NCBI GenBank assembly: GCA_002050165.1
Contig: MWSW01000016.1
Coordinates: 62,001 to 126,000 of the forward strand
Direction: 5' to 3'
Length of the DNA: 64,000 nt
Source of the DNA: Candidatus Tepidiaquacellales bacterium OLB4/UTCHB1
GTDB taxonomy: Bacteria > Bacteroidota > Ignavibacteria > Tepidaquicellales > Tepidaquicellaceae
Under the pieces are notes generated by a model that was given only the letters and a program-made list of their open reading frames with translations, did no database searches and was not told the origin of the DNA. Shown here in pieces: positions 18,247-27,289 of the stretch. The position numbers were made by a program, and so were the translations under genes. The stretch's first letter is position 1. Each line of letters opens with the position of its first letter.

Positions 18247-19674
18247 TTATCGAATTAATACGGGTTCACCGAATAAAGTTGCTGAATTTGCTTTATTGAT
18301 TTTAACGCTTACCTCATCACCGGGTGAATATTCCTTCGGAATATCCAGATTTCCATTTTGGTCAACAAAAGTTTGGCGCTTGGGTATAATAACTGATTTG
18401 TTGCAGTCCGTTCTGCCCATTAAAAAATCATCCGACTTTTTACTCACTGTCTCAATCAAAACTTTTTTCGTTTTTCCGACAAGTTTAGAATTAATGTTGT
18501 AAGATATTTCCCGCTGAAGTTCGATGATTTCATCGAGTCGTCGTTTTTTTGTCTCTTCGCATATACTCTCCTCCATCTTTGATGCTTTGGTATTCTCGCG
18601 CTTTGAATACAAAAATGTATATGCACCGTCATATTTAACTTCATTAATAACCTTCAATGTCAGCAGGTGGTCATCTTCGGTTTCAGTCGGAAAACAAGAA
18701 ATGATATCCGTTGATAACCCAATCTCCGGCATGAGCTCACGGGCTTTTTGCATTACTGCCATATACTCTTCGACAGTATATAATCGGTTCATCAATTTAA
18801 GTATCCGGTCAGAACCCGATTGAATTGGCAGGTGAATGTATTTGCAAATATTATCATGCTCTGCCATTGTATGAAGCAGTTTCATACTGCAATCGTACGG
18901 ATGAGAGGTCGTATATCTAATTCGCACTTCCGGAACTGCTCTGGCACAGGCTCTCAACAAATCTGAAAAATCTTTTCCATCGAATCGATATGAATTTACG
19001 TTTTGACCTAATAAAGTTACATCTTTTACACCTTGATCAAAAAGCATTTTTACTTCGTCAACAACGGTATTGAAATTTCTGCTGCGCTCCCTGCCTCGTG
19101 TAAATGGTACGACACAAAACGTACAGAATTTATCACAACCCCGCATTACAGAGAGAAATGCAGTTACTCCATCCTTACGCACCGGGGTAATATCATCGTA
19201 AGTTTCAACCCTCGATAACTTGACGGCAATTCCCTTTTCACCGGTTTCAACAACACTTTCAATCAGGTGCGGGACTTTACGGTATTCATCAGGTCCTATA
19301 ATCAAATCTACAATCGGATAATTATCCAAAAGTTCCTGCCGGAGCCTCTCTGCCATGCAACCAATTATACCTACAATCAGATTGGGATTTTTTTTCTTGT
19401 ATGGTTTGAGATGCTGGAGGCGATTGTAAATTTTTGTTTCCGCATGTTCGCGGACGCTGCATGTATTTATCAATATAACATCGGAACCTTCCGGTTGCAT
19501 TGTTTGAGTGTAACCAAATTCACTCATCAGGCTAAGTACGATTTCAGTATCTGAGAAATTCATTTGGCAACCATAGGTCTCAATGTAAACGCTTTTATCG
19601 GATTTTCCTTTATCTTTGAGGTTTTCCTGGGTCATCCGGTTATTCAAAATGATATTATCCGTATTCAGTGACAT
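18247..19674 (-). CDS. miaB: tRNA-2-methylthio-N6-dimethylallyladenosine synthase MiaB
   Basis: 475 residues, starting with an extended N-terminal tail. The UPF0004 domain has Cys at YGCQMNFSD (C36), NTCSVREHAE and GIIGCMAE, which ligate the auxiliary cluster. The radical SAM motif is RGCDKFCTFCVVPFTRGRERSR, continuing into the barrel (LLGQNVNSY). A TRAM domain closes the C-terminus (...VLIETVSKK onward). MiaB methylthiolates i6A37 of tRNAs reading UNN codons. The operon also carries dxs, which feeds the prenyl donor for that base. The stop lies 1 bp before the broken acyltransferase start. Confidence 0.96.
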   Translation of the reverse strand: MSLNTDNIILNNRMTQENLKDKGKSDKSVYIETYGCQMNFSDTEIVLSLMSEFGYTQTMQPEGSDVILINTCSVREHAETKIYNRLQHLKPYKKKNPNLIVGIIGCMAERLRQELLDNYPIVDLIIGPDEYRKVPHLIESVVETGEKGIAVKLSRVETYDDITPVRKDGVTAFLSVMRGCDKFCTFCVVPFTRGRERSRNFNTVVDEVKMLFDQGVKDVTLLGQNVNSYRFDGKDFSDLLRACARAVPEVRIRYTTSHPYDCSMKLLHTMAEHDNICKYIHLPIQSGSDRILKLMNRLYTVEEYMAVMQKARELMPEIGLSTDIISCFPTETEDDHLLTLKVINEVKYDGAYTFLYSKRENTKASKMEESICEETKKRRLDEIIELQREISYNINSKLVGKTKKVLIETVSKKSDDFLMGRTDCNKSVIIPKRQTFVDQNGNLDIPKEYSPGDEVSVKINKANSATLFGEPVLIR

Positions 19675-20151
19675 TTAATTTATTGAATAAATTCTTAAAT
19701 CTTTCATGTAAAGGTGGTAGGTTTGACCTGTACAAACCGAAGCGAATAATTTTAATCTTAGCTGCAGATTATTCATGTACCCTACAGGCAAACTGACATC
19801 AAATTGCTTTACGTTGTTTATCGTTAACCCTTCGATATTGTAAATTCGTATCAAGTTTGAATTACTCATTGCAAAAAATTCGATGTTCGATAAATCACCA
19901 TCAGTCCCGGCAGTAAAACATATCCGGAGGCTATCGCAGTTTTGCAATTGCGGTAATTCGATAAAATAGTTTCTTATTTGAAATGCTGAACAAATGCCGG
20001 TGAGTGAATCAACAACTCCACTGTTTTCATATATCAACTGAACATCGACTTGGTCTGATGTAACAGGATTGGATTTGGTACAACCATTATATACAAGTCC
20101 TGTCAGAATAATTAAAACCGTCAGAACAATTTTACTTTTCAGATTCAACAT
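19675..20151 (-). CDS. hypothetical lipoprotein, 158 residues
   Basis: ATG at 20149-20151, overlapping the dxs 3' end by 20 bp; the stop abuts miaB. The N-terminus has a positive and hydrophobic leader (LKSKIVLTVLIILTG) ending in YNGC, a plausible though imperfect lipobox with Cys 24. The mature part is beta-rich with two Cys (in GICSAFQ and NCDSLRICF) that might pair. No family is recognised. Its position inside an operon of housekeeping enzymes gives no functional clue. Confidence 0.65.
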   Translation of the reverse strand: MLNLKSKIVLTVLIILTGLVYNGCTKSNPVTSDQVDVQLIYENSGVVDSLTGICSAFQIRNYFIELPQLQNCDSLRICFTAGTDGDLSNIEFFAMSNSNLIRIYNIEGLTINNVKQFDVSLPVGYMNNLQLRLKLFASVCTGQTYHLYMKDLRIYSIN

Positions 20152-22069
20152 TTTTCCTTATTAACAATGAGCCTATAATTTCAGAGATTCCTTTTACATC
20201 GAGCTTCAGGTCAGAATGTAGTTCTTCAGGTTTTCCATGCTCAATAAACCGATCTGGAATTCCGTGAATGAAAATATCATTTTTATAATTATGCATAGTA
20301 GCAAATTCCGATACTGCACTTCCAAATCCTCCTATAATTGTGTTATCTTCAATCGTCATAATTTTATCAAATCTGTTGAATATATCCATCAACATTTCCG
20401 AGTCAAGCGGTTTAACAAATCTCATGTTTACAACTTCAACTTCAACTCCCCTTTCATGCAAAATTTCTGCTGCTTTTAGAGAATTATCCACCATATTCCC
20501 TATAGCTAAAATTACAGCGTCTTTACCGTTCCTTACTACTTCTGCCTTACCAATTTCAATTTTCTCAAATTCACCGCAATCCACGCCTAACGCATTACCG
20601 CGTGGATATCGAATCGCAACGGGTCCACGTTTATACAAGGTCGCAGTGTACAACATATCGCGCAATTCTTTTTCATCTTTAGGAGCCATCAGCACCATTT
20701 CGGGAATCAACCTCAAATAAGTTAAATCAAAAGTTCCATGGTGAGTTGGACCATCAGCCCCTACTAAACCTGCGCGATCCATTGCGAATATCACCGGTAG
20801 TTTTTGAATGGCTACATCGTGAACAATCTGATCAAAAGCTCGTTGGAGGAAAGTAGAGTAAATAGCACAAACAGGTGTGTAACCTTCAGTCGCTAAACCG
20901 GCAGCAAAAGTAACAGCATGTTGTTCTGCAATTCCGACGTCAAAATAACGATCAGGAATTTCACTCTGAATTAACGACAAGCCGGTTCCATCTGGCATAG
21001 CGGCATTAATTGCAATTATCTTTTTATCCCTTTTCGCAAGTTCTGTAAGTGCGGTACCAAAAATTTTTGTATAAGACGGTACTGTAGATTTCTTGTGCTC
21101 AATGCCTGTAGTTTTATCAAAGGGGGTAAGCGCATGAATTTTTTGCGGATGTTCAGCTGCAAACGATGGCCCTTTCCCCTTCTCAGTCAGGATATGCAAA
21201 AGAATCGGGCCGCTCATTTTTTTTGTGTCTTCGAGAATTTTTACAAGGTTTACAACATTGTGCCCGTTTACCGGTCCGAAATATCTGAATCCCAAAGCTT
21301 CAAAAAGCATTCCGGGTGTTACAACGCTCTTTACACCACCTTCAATCCTTGAAGCGAATTTCCTTATCCTGTCACTGTATTTTTCATCGAGACTTCCGGT
21401 TAAATCCCAAACTTTCGATCTGAGTTTATTGAATGCCTCGTTCGTCATAAGCTCGTTAAAGTAATTCTGCAATGCCCAAACATTCGGTGCAATTGACATT
21501 TTATTATCGTTAAGTATGACAGTAATATCTTTTTTCAGCAATCCGATATTATTCATAGCTTCGTAGGCCATCCCGCCCGTCATCGAACCATCACCGATAA
21601 TAGCAACAACTTTGTAATCGCGTTTCTGAAAATCCCGTGCAGCGGCAATACCAAGTGCGGCAGAGATTGACGTAGTAGCATGACCCGCACCAAATACATC
21701 GTATTCACTTTCCGACCGCTTAAGGAAACCGCTTATCCCTCCTTTTTGCCGGATTGTCTTTAGCGCCTCCTTTCGACCGGTTAAAATTTTATGAATGTAT
21801 CCCTGATGACCTACATCCCAAATCAGTTTATCGCTAGGTGTATTATAAACATAATGCAAAGCAAGTGTAAGTTCGCATACTCCTAGAGATGCACCTAAGT
21901 GTCCACCGATTTTCGAGATTGTATCTATCAGGAATTCCCGCAGTTCATCCGACAGTACACGAAGATCCATGAGATTCAACTTTTTCAGGTCAATTGGGTA
22001 ATTGATATCTTTCAGAAATTTCGTATCCCTGATATCGTATTGGGCATCTTTCATTTTATTCATCATCAT
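20132..22069 (-). CDS. dxs: 1-deoxy-D-xylulose-5-phosphate synthase
   Basis: 645 residues. Dxs condenses pyruvate and glyceraldehyde-3-phosphate, using thiamine diphosphate, as the first step of the MEP isoprenoid pathway. The thiamine diphosphate motif is GDGSMTGGMAYEAMNN. Other hallmarks are HLGASLGVCELT, WDVGHQGYIHK, RAGLVGADGPTHHG and the C-terminal transketolase domain GGFGSAVSE. ATG codons at 22069, 22063 and 22054 compete for the start; the first overlaps xseB by 14 bp. The xseA-xseB-dxs order resembles the exonuclease VII/isoprenoid clustering seen in many bacteria. Confidence 0.97.
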   Translation of the reverse strand: MMMNKMKDAQYDIRDTKFLKDINYPIDLKKLNLMDLRVLSDELREFLIDTISKIGGHLGASLGVCELTLALHYVYNTPSDKLIWDVGHQGYIHKILTGRKEALKTIRQKGGISGFLKRSESEYDVFGAGHATTSISAALGIAAARDFQKRDYKVVAIIGDGSMTGGMAYEAMNNIGLLKKDITVILNDNKMSIAPNVWALQNYFNELMTNEAFNKLRSKVWDLTGSLDEKYSDRIRKFASRIEGGVKSVVTPGMLFEALGFRYFGPVNGHNVVNLVKILEDTKKMSGPILLHILTEKGKGPSFAAEHPQKIHALTPFDKTTGIEHKKSTVPSYTKIFGTALTELAKRDKKIIAINAAMPDGTGLSLIQSEIPDRYFDVGIAEQHAVTFAAGLATEGYTPVCAIYSTFLQRAFDQIVHDVAIQKLPVIFAMDRAGLVGADGPTHHGTFDLTYLRLIPEMVLMAPKDEKELRDMLYTATLYKRGPVAIRYPRGNALGVDCGEFEKIEIGKAEVVRNGKDAVILAIGNMVDNSLKAAEILHERGVEVEVVNMRFVKPLDSEMLMDIFNRFDKIMTIEDNTIIGGFGSAVSEFATMHNYKNDIFIHGIPDRFIEHGKPEELHSDLKLDVKGISEIIGSLLIRKNVESEK

Positions 22070-22271
22070 TTTTGATTTTTGTAATCTGCAATTCTGCTTC
22101 TTTAAGTTTAGTACGACAAATTTTTAAGAGCATTAAACCCTCTTTGTAATTTTCAATGAGGTCGGAAATGGAAATACTTTCGCTTTCATTTTCAAGATTT
22201 TGAACAATTTCCTCAAGCTTTGTATAAGATTCTTCAAACGTACCTTTTTTTGATGATCTCCTTTTAGCCAT
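22056..22271 (-). CDS. xseB: exodeoxyribonuclease VII small subunit
   Basis: 71 residues with the XseB pattern FEESYTKLEEIVQNLE and a helical remainder (DLIENYKEGLMLLKICRTKL). Several XseB copies coat the long helices of one XseA chain to form exonuclease VII, which degrades single-stranded DNA to oligonucleotides. A lysine/arginine-rich start (AKRRSSKKG) precedes the conserved part. It overlaps xseA by 1 bp and dxs by up to 14 bp. Confidence 0.93.
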   Translation of the reverse strand: MAKRRSSKKGTFEESYTKLEEIVQNLENESESISISDLIENYKEGLMLLKICRTKLKEAELQITKIKNDDE

Positions 22272-23455
22272 CAGATTATTTTAGATTTTTTTATATTGTC
22301 GGCAAACTCAATTTCTATTTCATCACCCGCTCGTAAAAGCCTCGAGTCATTAATAATTTTATCTGATTTTCTGACGATAGAATAACCCCTCTTTAAATTT
22401 AATTTGGGATTGATTCCGTGAATATAACGTTCAAAGTTTTTTAAACCATTATTGTAACTAAATAATTTCTGTTCTACTATCCTCTCAAGTTTTTTCTGAT
22501 AGTGATCTAAATTAAACATAAACTCCGACATTATATTTCCCGGGCGCTTGAGTACATAGCTTTTTTCAATTTCATCAAGTGACGATTTCAATGTTGATAT
22601 TTTAACATCAACAAGGGAATGCAGAGTATACTCAAAACGTTTTATTGTTTCAAGTAATTCACGTGAATCGGGAAATATCAATTCCGCAGCTGCAGATGGT
22701 GTTGGCGCCCTAAGATCGGCAACGAAATCGCAGATTGTATAATCAACCTCATGACCAATCGCGCTGACTACCGGGACATCAGAAGCATAAATAGCGCGCG
22801 CAACCGATTCTTCGTTAAACGACCATAAATCTTCAAGTGAACCACCACCTCTTGCTATTACAATCACATCAGGTTGAAATTCCGGTTTGTTAAGAATTTT
22901 TATTGCTCTTACAATTTCCGGTGCGGCGAATAATCCCTGCACATTAGCGTGAATATGTAAAATCTCCGTAAGAGGAAACCGCCGTGATGTAATTTTAATG
23001 AAGTCCTTTATTACCGCTCCCGTTTCTGAAGTTAAAATCCCTACCTGCTCTGGAAATCTCGGAATTTCCCTCTTATGCTCTTCATTAAATAATCCCTCTT
23101 TAAATAGTTTATTTTTTAATGCCTCAAATGCAAGCTGTAATTCTCCAATCCCTACCGACTTTATGTCAAATGCTTCTATGTTATAAATTCCCCTTGACGC
23201 GTAAAGCCTGATTCGTCCTTTAATTATTACTTTCATTCCATCTTCAGGTGTAAAACCTAACTTCTCATTGACCGCTCTCCACATCGTAACCTGAATCTGC
23301 GATTTCGAATCTTTAAGGACAAAATAAAAATGACCTGAAGGATAGTGCTTCTTGAAGTTCGAAATTTCACCTTCTACATAAACGAAAGTGAACTCGTTCT
23401 CAAGAACTGACCTTATCCTCGCATTTAATTCTGAAACTGTAATAGGCTGGTTCAA
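22271..23455 (-). CDS. xseA: exodeoxyribonuclease VII large subunit
   Basis: 394 residues from a TTG start. The N-terminal OB fold (about 1-100) contains FVYVEGEISNFKKHYPSGHFYF. The nuclease core follows with GILTSETGAVIKDF, VIVARGGGSLEDLWSFNEE and ISAIGHEVDYTICDFVADLRAPTPS, the conserved catalytic blocks. A helical C-terminus binds XseB. It is the first gene of the tight minus-strand operon running to 16356. It is slightly short for the family (about 400-450 residues), owing to a compact helical region. Confidence 0.96.
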   Translation of the reverse strand: MNQPITVSELNARIRSVLENEFTFVYVEGEISNFKKHYPSGHFYFVLKDSKSQIQVTMWRAVNEKLGFTPEDGMKVIIKGRIRLYASRGIYNIEAFDIKSVGIGELQLAFEALKNKLFKEGLFNEEHKREIPRFPEQVGILTSETGAVIKDFIKITSRRFPLTEILHIHANVQGLFAAPEIVRAIKILNKPEFQPDVIVIARGGGSLEDLWSFNEESVARAIYASDVPVVSAIGHEVDYTICDFVADLRAPTPSAAAELIFPDSRELLETIKRFEYTLHSLVDVKISTLKSSLDEIEKSYVLKRPGNIMSEFMFNLDHYQKKLERIVEQKLFSYNNGLKNFERYIHGINPKLNLKRGYSIVRKSDKIINDSRLLRAGDEIEIEFADNIKKSKII

Positions 23456-23605
23456 TTGGATATTAATTTACAAAACTAATTGCTTTATAGTTCAAATATA
23501 AGTGAATTTATAAAATCCAGATTCCAAACAATTAACATAAAATTCAAGTTTGCTTCCAATAAATTTTCATATTGCTGAAATTTTCAATTTCATAACATTA
23601 GTTCA

Positions 23606-23636
23606 TTGAAAAAGAAATAAAGTTAAATTAACTTTG
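23606..23636 (+). promoter_or_regulatory. Bacteroidota-type promoter of tRNA-Asn
   Basis: TTG at 23606-23608, 20 bp spacer, TAACTTTG at 23629-23636, then 9 bp to the first base of the tRNA. This fits the -33 TTG / -7 TAnnTTTG promoter pattern known in Bacteroidota. Position and spacing are seen; transcription start is inferred. Confidence 0.65.
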
Positions 23637-23645
23637 TAACTTGTT

Positions 23646-23717
23646 TCGAGGATAGCTCAATGGTGGAGCATTCGGCTGTTAACCGAAGGGTTGGGGGTTC
23701 GAGTCCCCCTCCTCGAG
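23646..23717 (+). tRNA. tRNA-Asn (anticodon GTT)
   Basis: 72 nt cloverleaf. The acceptor stem is TCGAGGA / TCCTCGA, the D-arm is GCTCAATGGTGGAGC, the anticodon stem-loop is TTCGG-CTGTTAA-CCGAA with GTT at the anticodon, and the T-arm is GGGGG-TTCGAGT-CCCCC. The discriminator is G, followed by CAA, so CCA is not encoded. A rho-independent terminator follows 8 bp later. Confidence 0.97.
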
Positions 23718-23724
23718 CAATCTT

Positions 23725-23754
23725 AATCCCGCTCTCACTAGCGGGATTTTTTTT
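23725..23754 (+). terminator. terminator of tRNA-Asn
   Basis: Nine-base-pair hairpin AATCCCGCT / AGCGGGATT with a six-base loop followed by a run of eight T's. A strong rho-independent terminator for the tRNA. Confidence 0.9.
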
Positions 23755-23855
23755 GTCCGTGCCGATATCAAATCATCAATCCGTTCACTCCATACCTATT
23801 GTTTTAGATTATTAATTTTTGGACAGTTATTTTATTGTTCACTTATGTTTGATGA

Positions 23856-23887
23856 TTGGATTTTTAAAAGATTTATTTTTAATTTTG
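23856..23887 (+). promoter_or_regulatory. candidate promoter of the DUF1579 gene
   Basis: TTG at 23856-23858, 21 bp spacer and TAATTTTG at 23880-23887, ending 33 bp before the ATG. The layout is the same as at the tRNA-Asn promoter. Confidence 0.5.
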
Positions 23888-23920
23888 CTTAAAATTTTTT
23901 AGTAAAATAAAAATACAGAT

Positions 23921-24490
23921 ATGAAAAAGATCGCAATCATATTATCCTGCCTGATTACTTTTTTAATTTTTAATGAAGTTTCATTTTCACAGACCGACAG
24001 TTCAATGCAAAAATGGATTGATTACATGACACCGGGAGATATGCACGAGTACCTTGCAAAAGCCGTAGGTAAATGGAACGTTAATGCTACATTCTGGATG
24101 GCACCTGACACTGAACCAATAGTTAACAACTATACGGCAAACGGAGAAATGATATTCGGTGGAAGGTATCTCATGCTGAAACAGGAGGGGAACATGATGG
24201 GAATGCCATTCGAAGGCATGTTGATTGAAGGTTATGACAATGCGACGAAAATGTTCAATGCGGTTTGGATAGACAATATGGGAACAGGAATTGCTTATTC
24301 GACCGGTACTATTAACGATGAACTCAATCAGGTTACTTTTACAGGTTCAATGATAGATCCAATGACCGGTGAACCATCAAATTTCAGACAAACAGAAAAA
24401 TTTAACAATGATGGTTCAGTTACTGTTGAGTTCTATTCAAAAATTGACGGGGTTGAATTTTTAAATTCAAGAATTATTTTAACGAGGTGA
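23921..24490 (+). CDS. secreted DUF1579 domain protein
   Basis: 189 residues. A signal peptide (about 1-24, ending VSFSQ) precedes a DUF1579 domain: VGKWNVNATFWMAP, GGRYLMLKQEG, GYDNATKMFNAVWIDNMGTG and a C-terminal beta-rich part. The family is a small lipocalin-like beta fold of unknown function, common in secreted or periplasmic proteins. It stands alone between the tRNA-Asn terminator and a convergent ABC transporter operon. Confidence 0.82.
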   Translation: MKKIAIILSCLITFLIFNEVSFSQTDSSMQKWIDYMTPGDMHEYLAKAVGKWNVNATFWMAPDTEPIVNNYTANGEMIFGGRYLMLKQEGNMMGMPFEGMLIEGYDNATKMFNAVWIDNMGTGIAYSTGTINDELNQVTFTGSMIDPMTGEPSNFRQTEKFNNDGSVTVEFYSKIDGVEFLNSRIILTR

Positions 24491-24560
24491 TTTTACTTTT
24501 TAAAAATTGAATACTTTCCACGAACTGTTCCCTTACTTAGGAGTGCAATTTTAATTCATC

Positions 24561-24600
24561 AGGTTTTGGCAACAATTTTTTTCAATTGTCCCAAAAACCT
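24561..24600. terminator. imperfect inverted repeat between convergent genes
   Basis: AGGTTTTGG ... CCAAAAACCT flanking a T-rich centre, between the DUF1579 gene (+) and the permease gene (-). The arms pair imperfectly with inner AACAATT / AATTGT. It could end transcription from either side. No long T-run follows, so the call is modest. Confidence 0.4.
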
Positions 24601-24632
24601 TTACAATTTTGATTTTATTCCATTCGAGTTCG

Positions 24633-26294
24633 TCACACGCGAACGCTTCTATCTATTGTCTTTCTTGAAATGTAAACAATAAGCATCACTATAAAGAATA
24701 ACAACATCCCGTACGATGCTCCAGTACCGGTATTGTACAATCTCATATGTGAATAAATTTCAACTGAGACGGTTTTAGTTTCATAAGTGTAGAGGAAAAT
24801 TGTTGCGACAAATTCACCAACCGAAGCGATGAAAACAAGTAATGATGCATTTATAATTGTCGGCAATAGCAACGGTGCTGTAACCTTAAACATTGTCCTT
24901 AACCGACCCGCCCCAAGTGAACGGGATGCACTTTCGAGATCAGGATTAATCAACTTCATTCCTGCAATCGCAGATTGTGTAACAATGGGAATATTTCTAA
25001 CCGCATAAGCTAATGGTAATATCCAAAACGTTCCGACTAATACATTAAATCCGGTGAATATAGTTGGTGTATTAAAACTGATGATAAAAGCCAAAGCAAC
25101 AACTGTAGCGGGAATTGCATAGGGTAATGTTGACGATATTTCAACTAACCGTTTTCCGGGAATATTTTCACGAGCAACCAATACTGCAACACTGATTCCG
25201 ATGAAAAGCGACATTAGCACGGATACCAAAGACATCAGAATACTGTTTCGAAATGGTGAGAATAATTCCGGTTGGGTAAACATATTAATGTAATTTTCAA
25301 AAGTAAATTTTTCAATTAAAACATCCCGCATGAGTGAACCCTCCGGCAGAAACGACAAATAAGCGAGAGCTAACACCGGCAACAGAACAAATACTGAAAT
25401 TATTATCGAGATAATAAATCCGGGGATACTCATTCGCTTTTTCATTTCGACATTATAAACTTTTGTTACTCCTTTTGAGGCGTAATTTTTTTCGAAACGG
25501 TCAAAATATCTTACACCTGCAAGGAAAAAAACAGAAATAGTAGTTAACATAACTGCGAGGACTGCTGCGAGAGTGTAATCGTTATTTACTTTTGCGGAAT
25601 AAATTTCCGTCGTAACGAACCTCTCGCTACTTCCGAATATGAACGGTGCAGAAAACGAAGCCATGCTTGCCATGAAAACAATAATTGTTGCCGAAATAAC
25701 CGAAGTAGAGATATGTGGAATTACAATCTTCGCAAAGGTTGTTAATTTACTTGCCCCGAGAATTTTCGATGCATCTAAAATATCAGCATCGAGCTTTTTT
25801 AATGAGTTCGAAATGAAAAGAAAGAAATACGGATAAAACGAATAGAGGTGAATTAAGATAATTGCCGGCCATCCATCAATCGCAAAATTAGTTGACTGCG
25901 CAAAATATTTTTTCAGAAATCCGGTTAAAAGTCCGTACTCACCAAGCAGATAAGCAAATGCTGTAACACTTACAATTGGTGGTGTTGCGATCGGAATCAG
26001 AAAAAGTGTAGAGAAAAAACTTTTTAACGGAATTTTTAAAAAGAACAATGTAGCTGATAGAATTAGTCCAATCAATAAACTTCCCGCTATTGTAATTAAT
26101 GAAAGCCATAGTGAATTCTTCAACGCAACAAACACGTTGCCATCAAATATTTTTGAATACGCAGAAAAAGAAATTCCATCCGGTGTTTTAATACTCTCGG
26201 AAATGATTGCGTAAAGCGGGTAACCGACATATCCAGCAAGAAAAAAGAGAATTACGGAAAGTAAAATTAGGTTGGGTAATGATATTTTTTTCAT
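24633..26294 (-). CDS. ABC transporter permease, fused two-domain (ferric type)
   Basis: 553 residues with two MetI-type permease domains in tandem and about 12 membrane segments. Each half has an EAA-like loop for the ATPase: DASKILGASKLTTFAKI (about residues 175-190) and SASRSLGAGRLRTMFKV near residue 460. This fused arrangement is typical of FbpB/SfuB/AfuB iron(III) importers and of related phosphonate and thiamine systems. The start overlaps the ATPase stop by 4 bp. Substrate identity is uncertain. Confidence 0.88.
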   Translation of the reverse strand: MKKISLPNLILLSVILFFLAGYVGYPLYAIISESIKTPDGISFSAYSKIFDGNVFVALKNSLWLSLITIAGSLLIGLILSATLFFLKIPLKSFFSTLFLIPIATPPIVSVTAFAYLLGEYGLLTGFLKKYFAQSTNFAIDGWPAIILIHLYSFYPYFFLFISNSLKKLDADILDASKILGASKLTTFAKIVIPHISTSVISATIIVFMASMASFSAPFIFGSSERFVTTEIYSAKVNNDYTLAAVLAVMLTTISVFFLAGVRYFDRFEKNYASKGVTKVYNVEMKKRMSIPGFIISIIISVFVLLPVLALAYLSFLPEGSLMRDVLIEKFTFENYINMFTQPELFSPFRNSILMSLVSVLMSLFIGISVAVLVARENIPGKRLVEISSTLPYAIPATVVALAFIISFNTPTIFTGFNVLVGTFWILPLAYAVRNIPIVTQSAIAGMKLINPDLESASRSLGAGRLRTMFKVTAPLLLPTIINASLLVFIASVGEFVATIFLYTYETKTVSVEIYSHMRLYNTGTGASYGMLLFFIVMLIVYISRKTIDRSVRV

Positions 26295-27289
26295 TCGCTG
26301 AGTTCTCTGAAATCGAAGTTACTTCTTAAAGCCAGGTGAACCCTATCACCTGCGGAGAGCTTTTGACCCCCGTTCTGTGTAACCAGAAGGTTTACGCGTG
26401 TATTGTTACATTGAACCTGAACTTCTAAAAAAAAACCATTAAACTGAACACTCTCTACAGTGCATAATCCTTCTGGATCTAGAACAGGAATGATTTTCTC
26501 AGGCAATACTGCATAATATTTCCCTACATTTGATTTATTCCCGAAAATATGTTGAAATTCTACTGCTGAAAAAATATTGTAATGCCCGATAAACTCTGCA
26601 GTAAACTGATTAACCGGATTATTATAGACTTCTTCAGGTTTTCCCGTTTGCATAATAACACCGTTGTTCATCACCGCAATTCTATCCGAAAGTGCCAATG
26701 CTTCAGATTGATCGTGTGTAACGTATATCGAGGTTATTCCAAGATTTTGTTGAAGAACTTTTATTTCCTTGCGGGTTTCAAGTCGCAACGCATAGTCAAG
26801 ATTCGATAGCGGTTCATCAAATAATACAAGTTCCGGTTCGTTTACAATTACTCTCGCTAACGATACCCGTTGCTGCTCGCCACCACTCAACTCTGTTACA
26901 GGTGAATATTGCTTGTGCGACATTTTTACTTTACGCAATACTTCTTCAACTTTTAATTTTATAGAAGATTTATCAAATTTTCTGATTTTTAAACCGTACG
27001 CAATATTGTTGAATACGCTCATATGCGGAAAAAGGGCGTAGTTCTGGAAAACTATTCCAATATTTCTTTTCTCGGCCGGTATTGAAGTAATATCATTTCC
27101 ATCAAGAATAATCTTTCCAGACGTAGGAGTTTCAAGACCGGAAATAATTCTAAGCAATGTGGTTTTTCCGCAACCGCTCGGTCCTACAAGTGAGAAGAAC
27201 TCCCCTTTTACGATTTCTAACGAAACAGAATCGAGAACCTTCTGACTTTCAAACTCTTTGCTAACGTTATTAATACTAACGAAGGGCAT
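26291..27289 (-). CDS. ABC transporter ATP-binding protein (ferric/polyamine type)
   Basis: 332 residues from the ATG at 27289. Upstream codons in this frame extend to 27430 but lie inside the binding-protein gene and are not family-like. The nucleotide-binding domain has Walker A GPSGCGKTT, the Q-loop in VFQNYALFPHM, signature LSGGEQQRVSLARV, Walker B LVLFDEPLSNLD and switch His VTHDQSEAL. A C-terminal TOBE-like beta domain follows (after about residue 240). It powers the adjacent permease. It overlaps the binding-protein gene by 14 bp and the permease gene by 4 bp. Confidence 0.93.
   Translation of the reverse strand: MPFVSINNVSKEFESQKVLDSVSLEIVKGEFFSLVGPSGCGKTTLLRIISGLETPTSGKIILDGNDITSIPAEKRNIGIVFQNYALFPHMSVFNNIAYGLKIRKFDKSSIKLKVEEVLRKVKMSHKQYSPVTELSGGEQQRVSLARVIVNEPELVLFDEPLSNLDYALRLETRKEIKVLQQNLGITSIYVTHDQSEALALSDRIAVMNNGVIMQTGKPEEVYNNPVNQFTAEFIGHYNIFSAVEFQHIFGNKSNVGKYYAVLPEKIIPVLDPEGLCTVESVQFNGFFLEVQVQCNNTRVNLLVTQNGGQKLSAGDRVHLALRSNFDFRELSE

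Noticed and set aside
18052-18258. Plus-strand open frame opposite the acyltransferase 5' part
   Set aside because: It is antisense to a well-conserved LpxL N-terminus and to the miaB end, and its product has no recognisable pattern.
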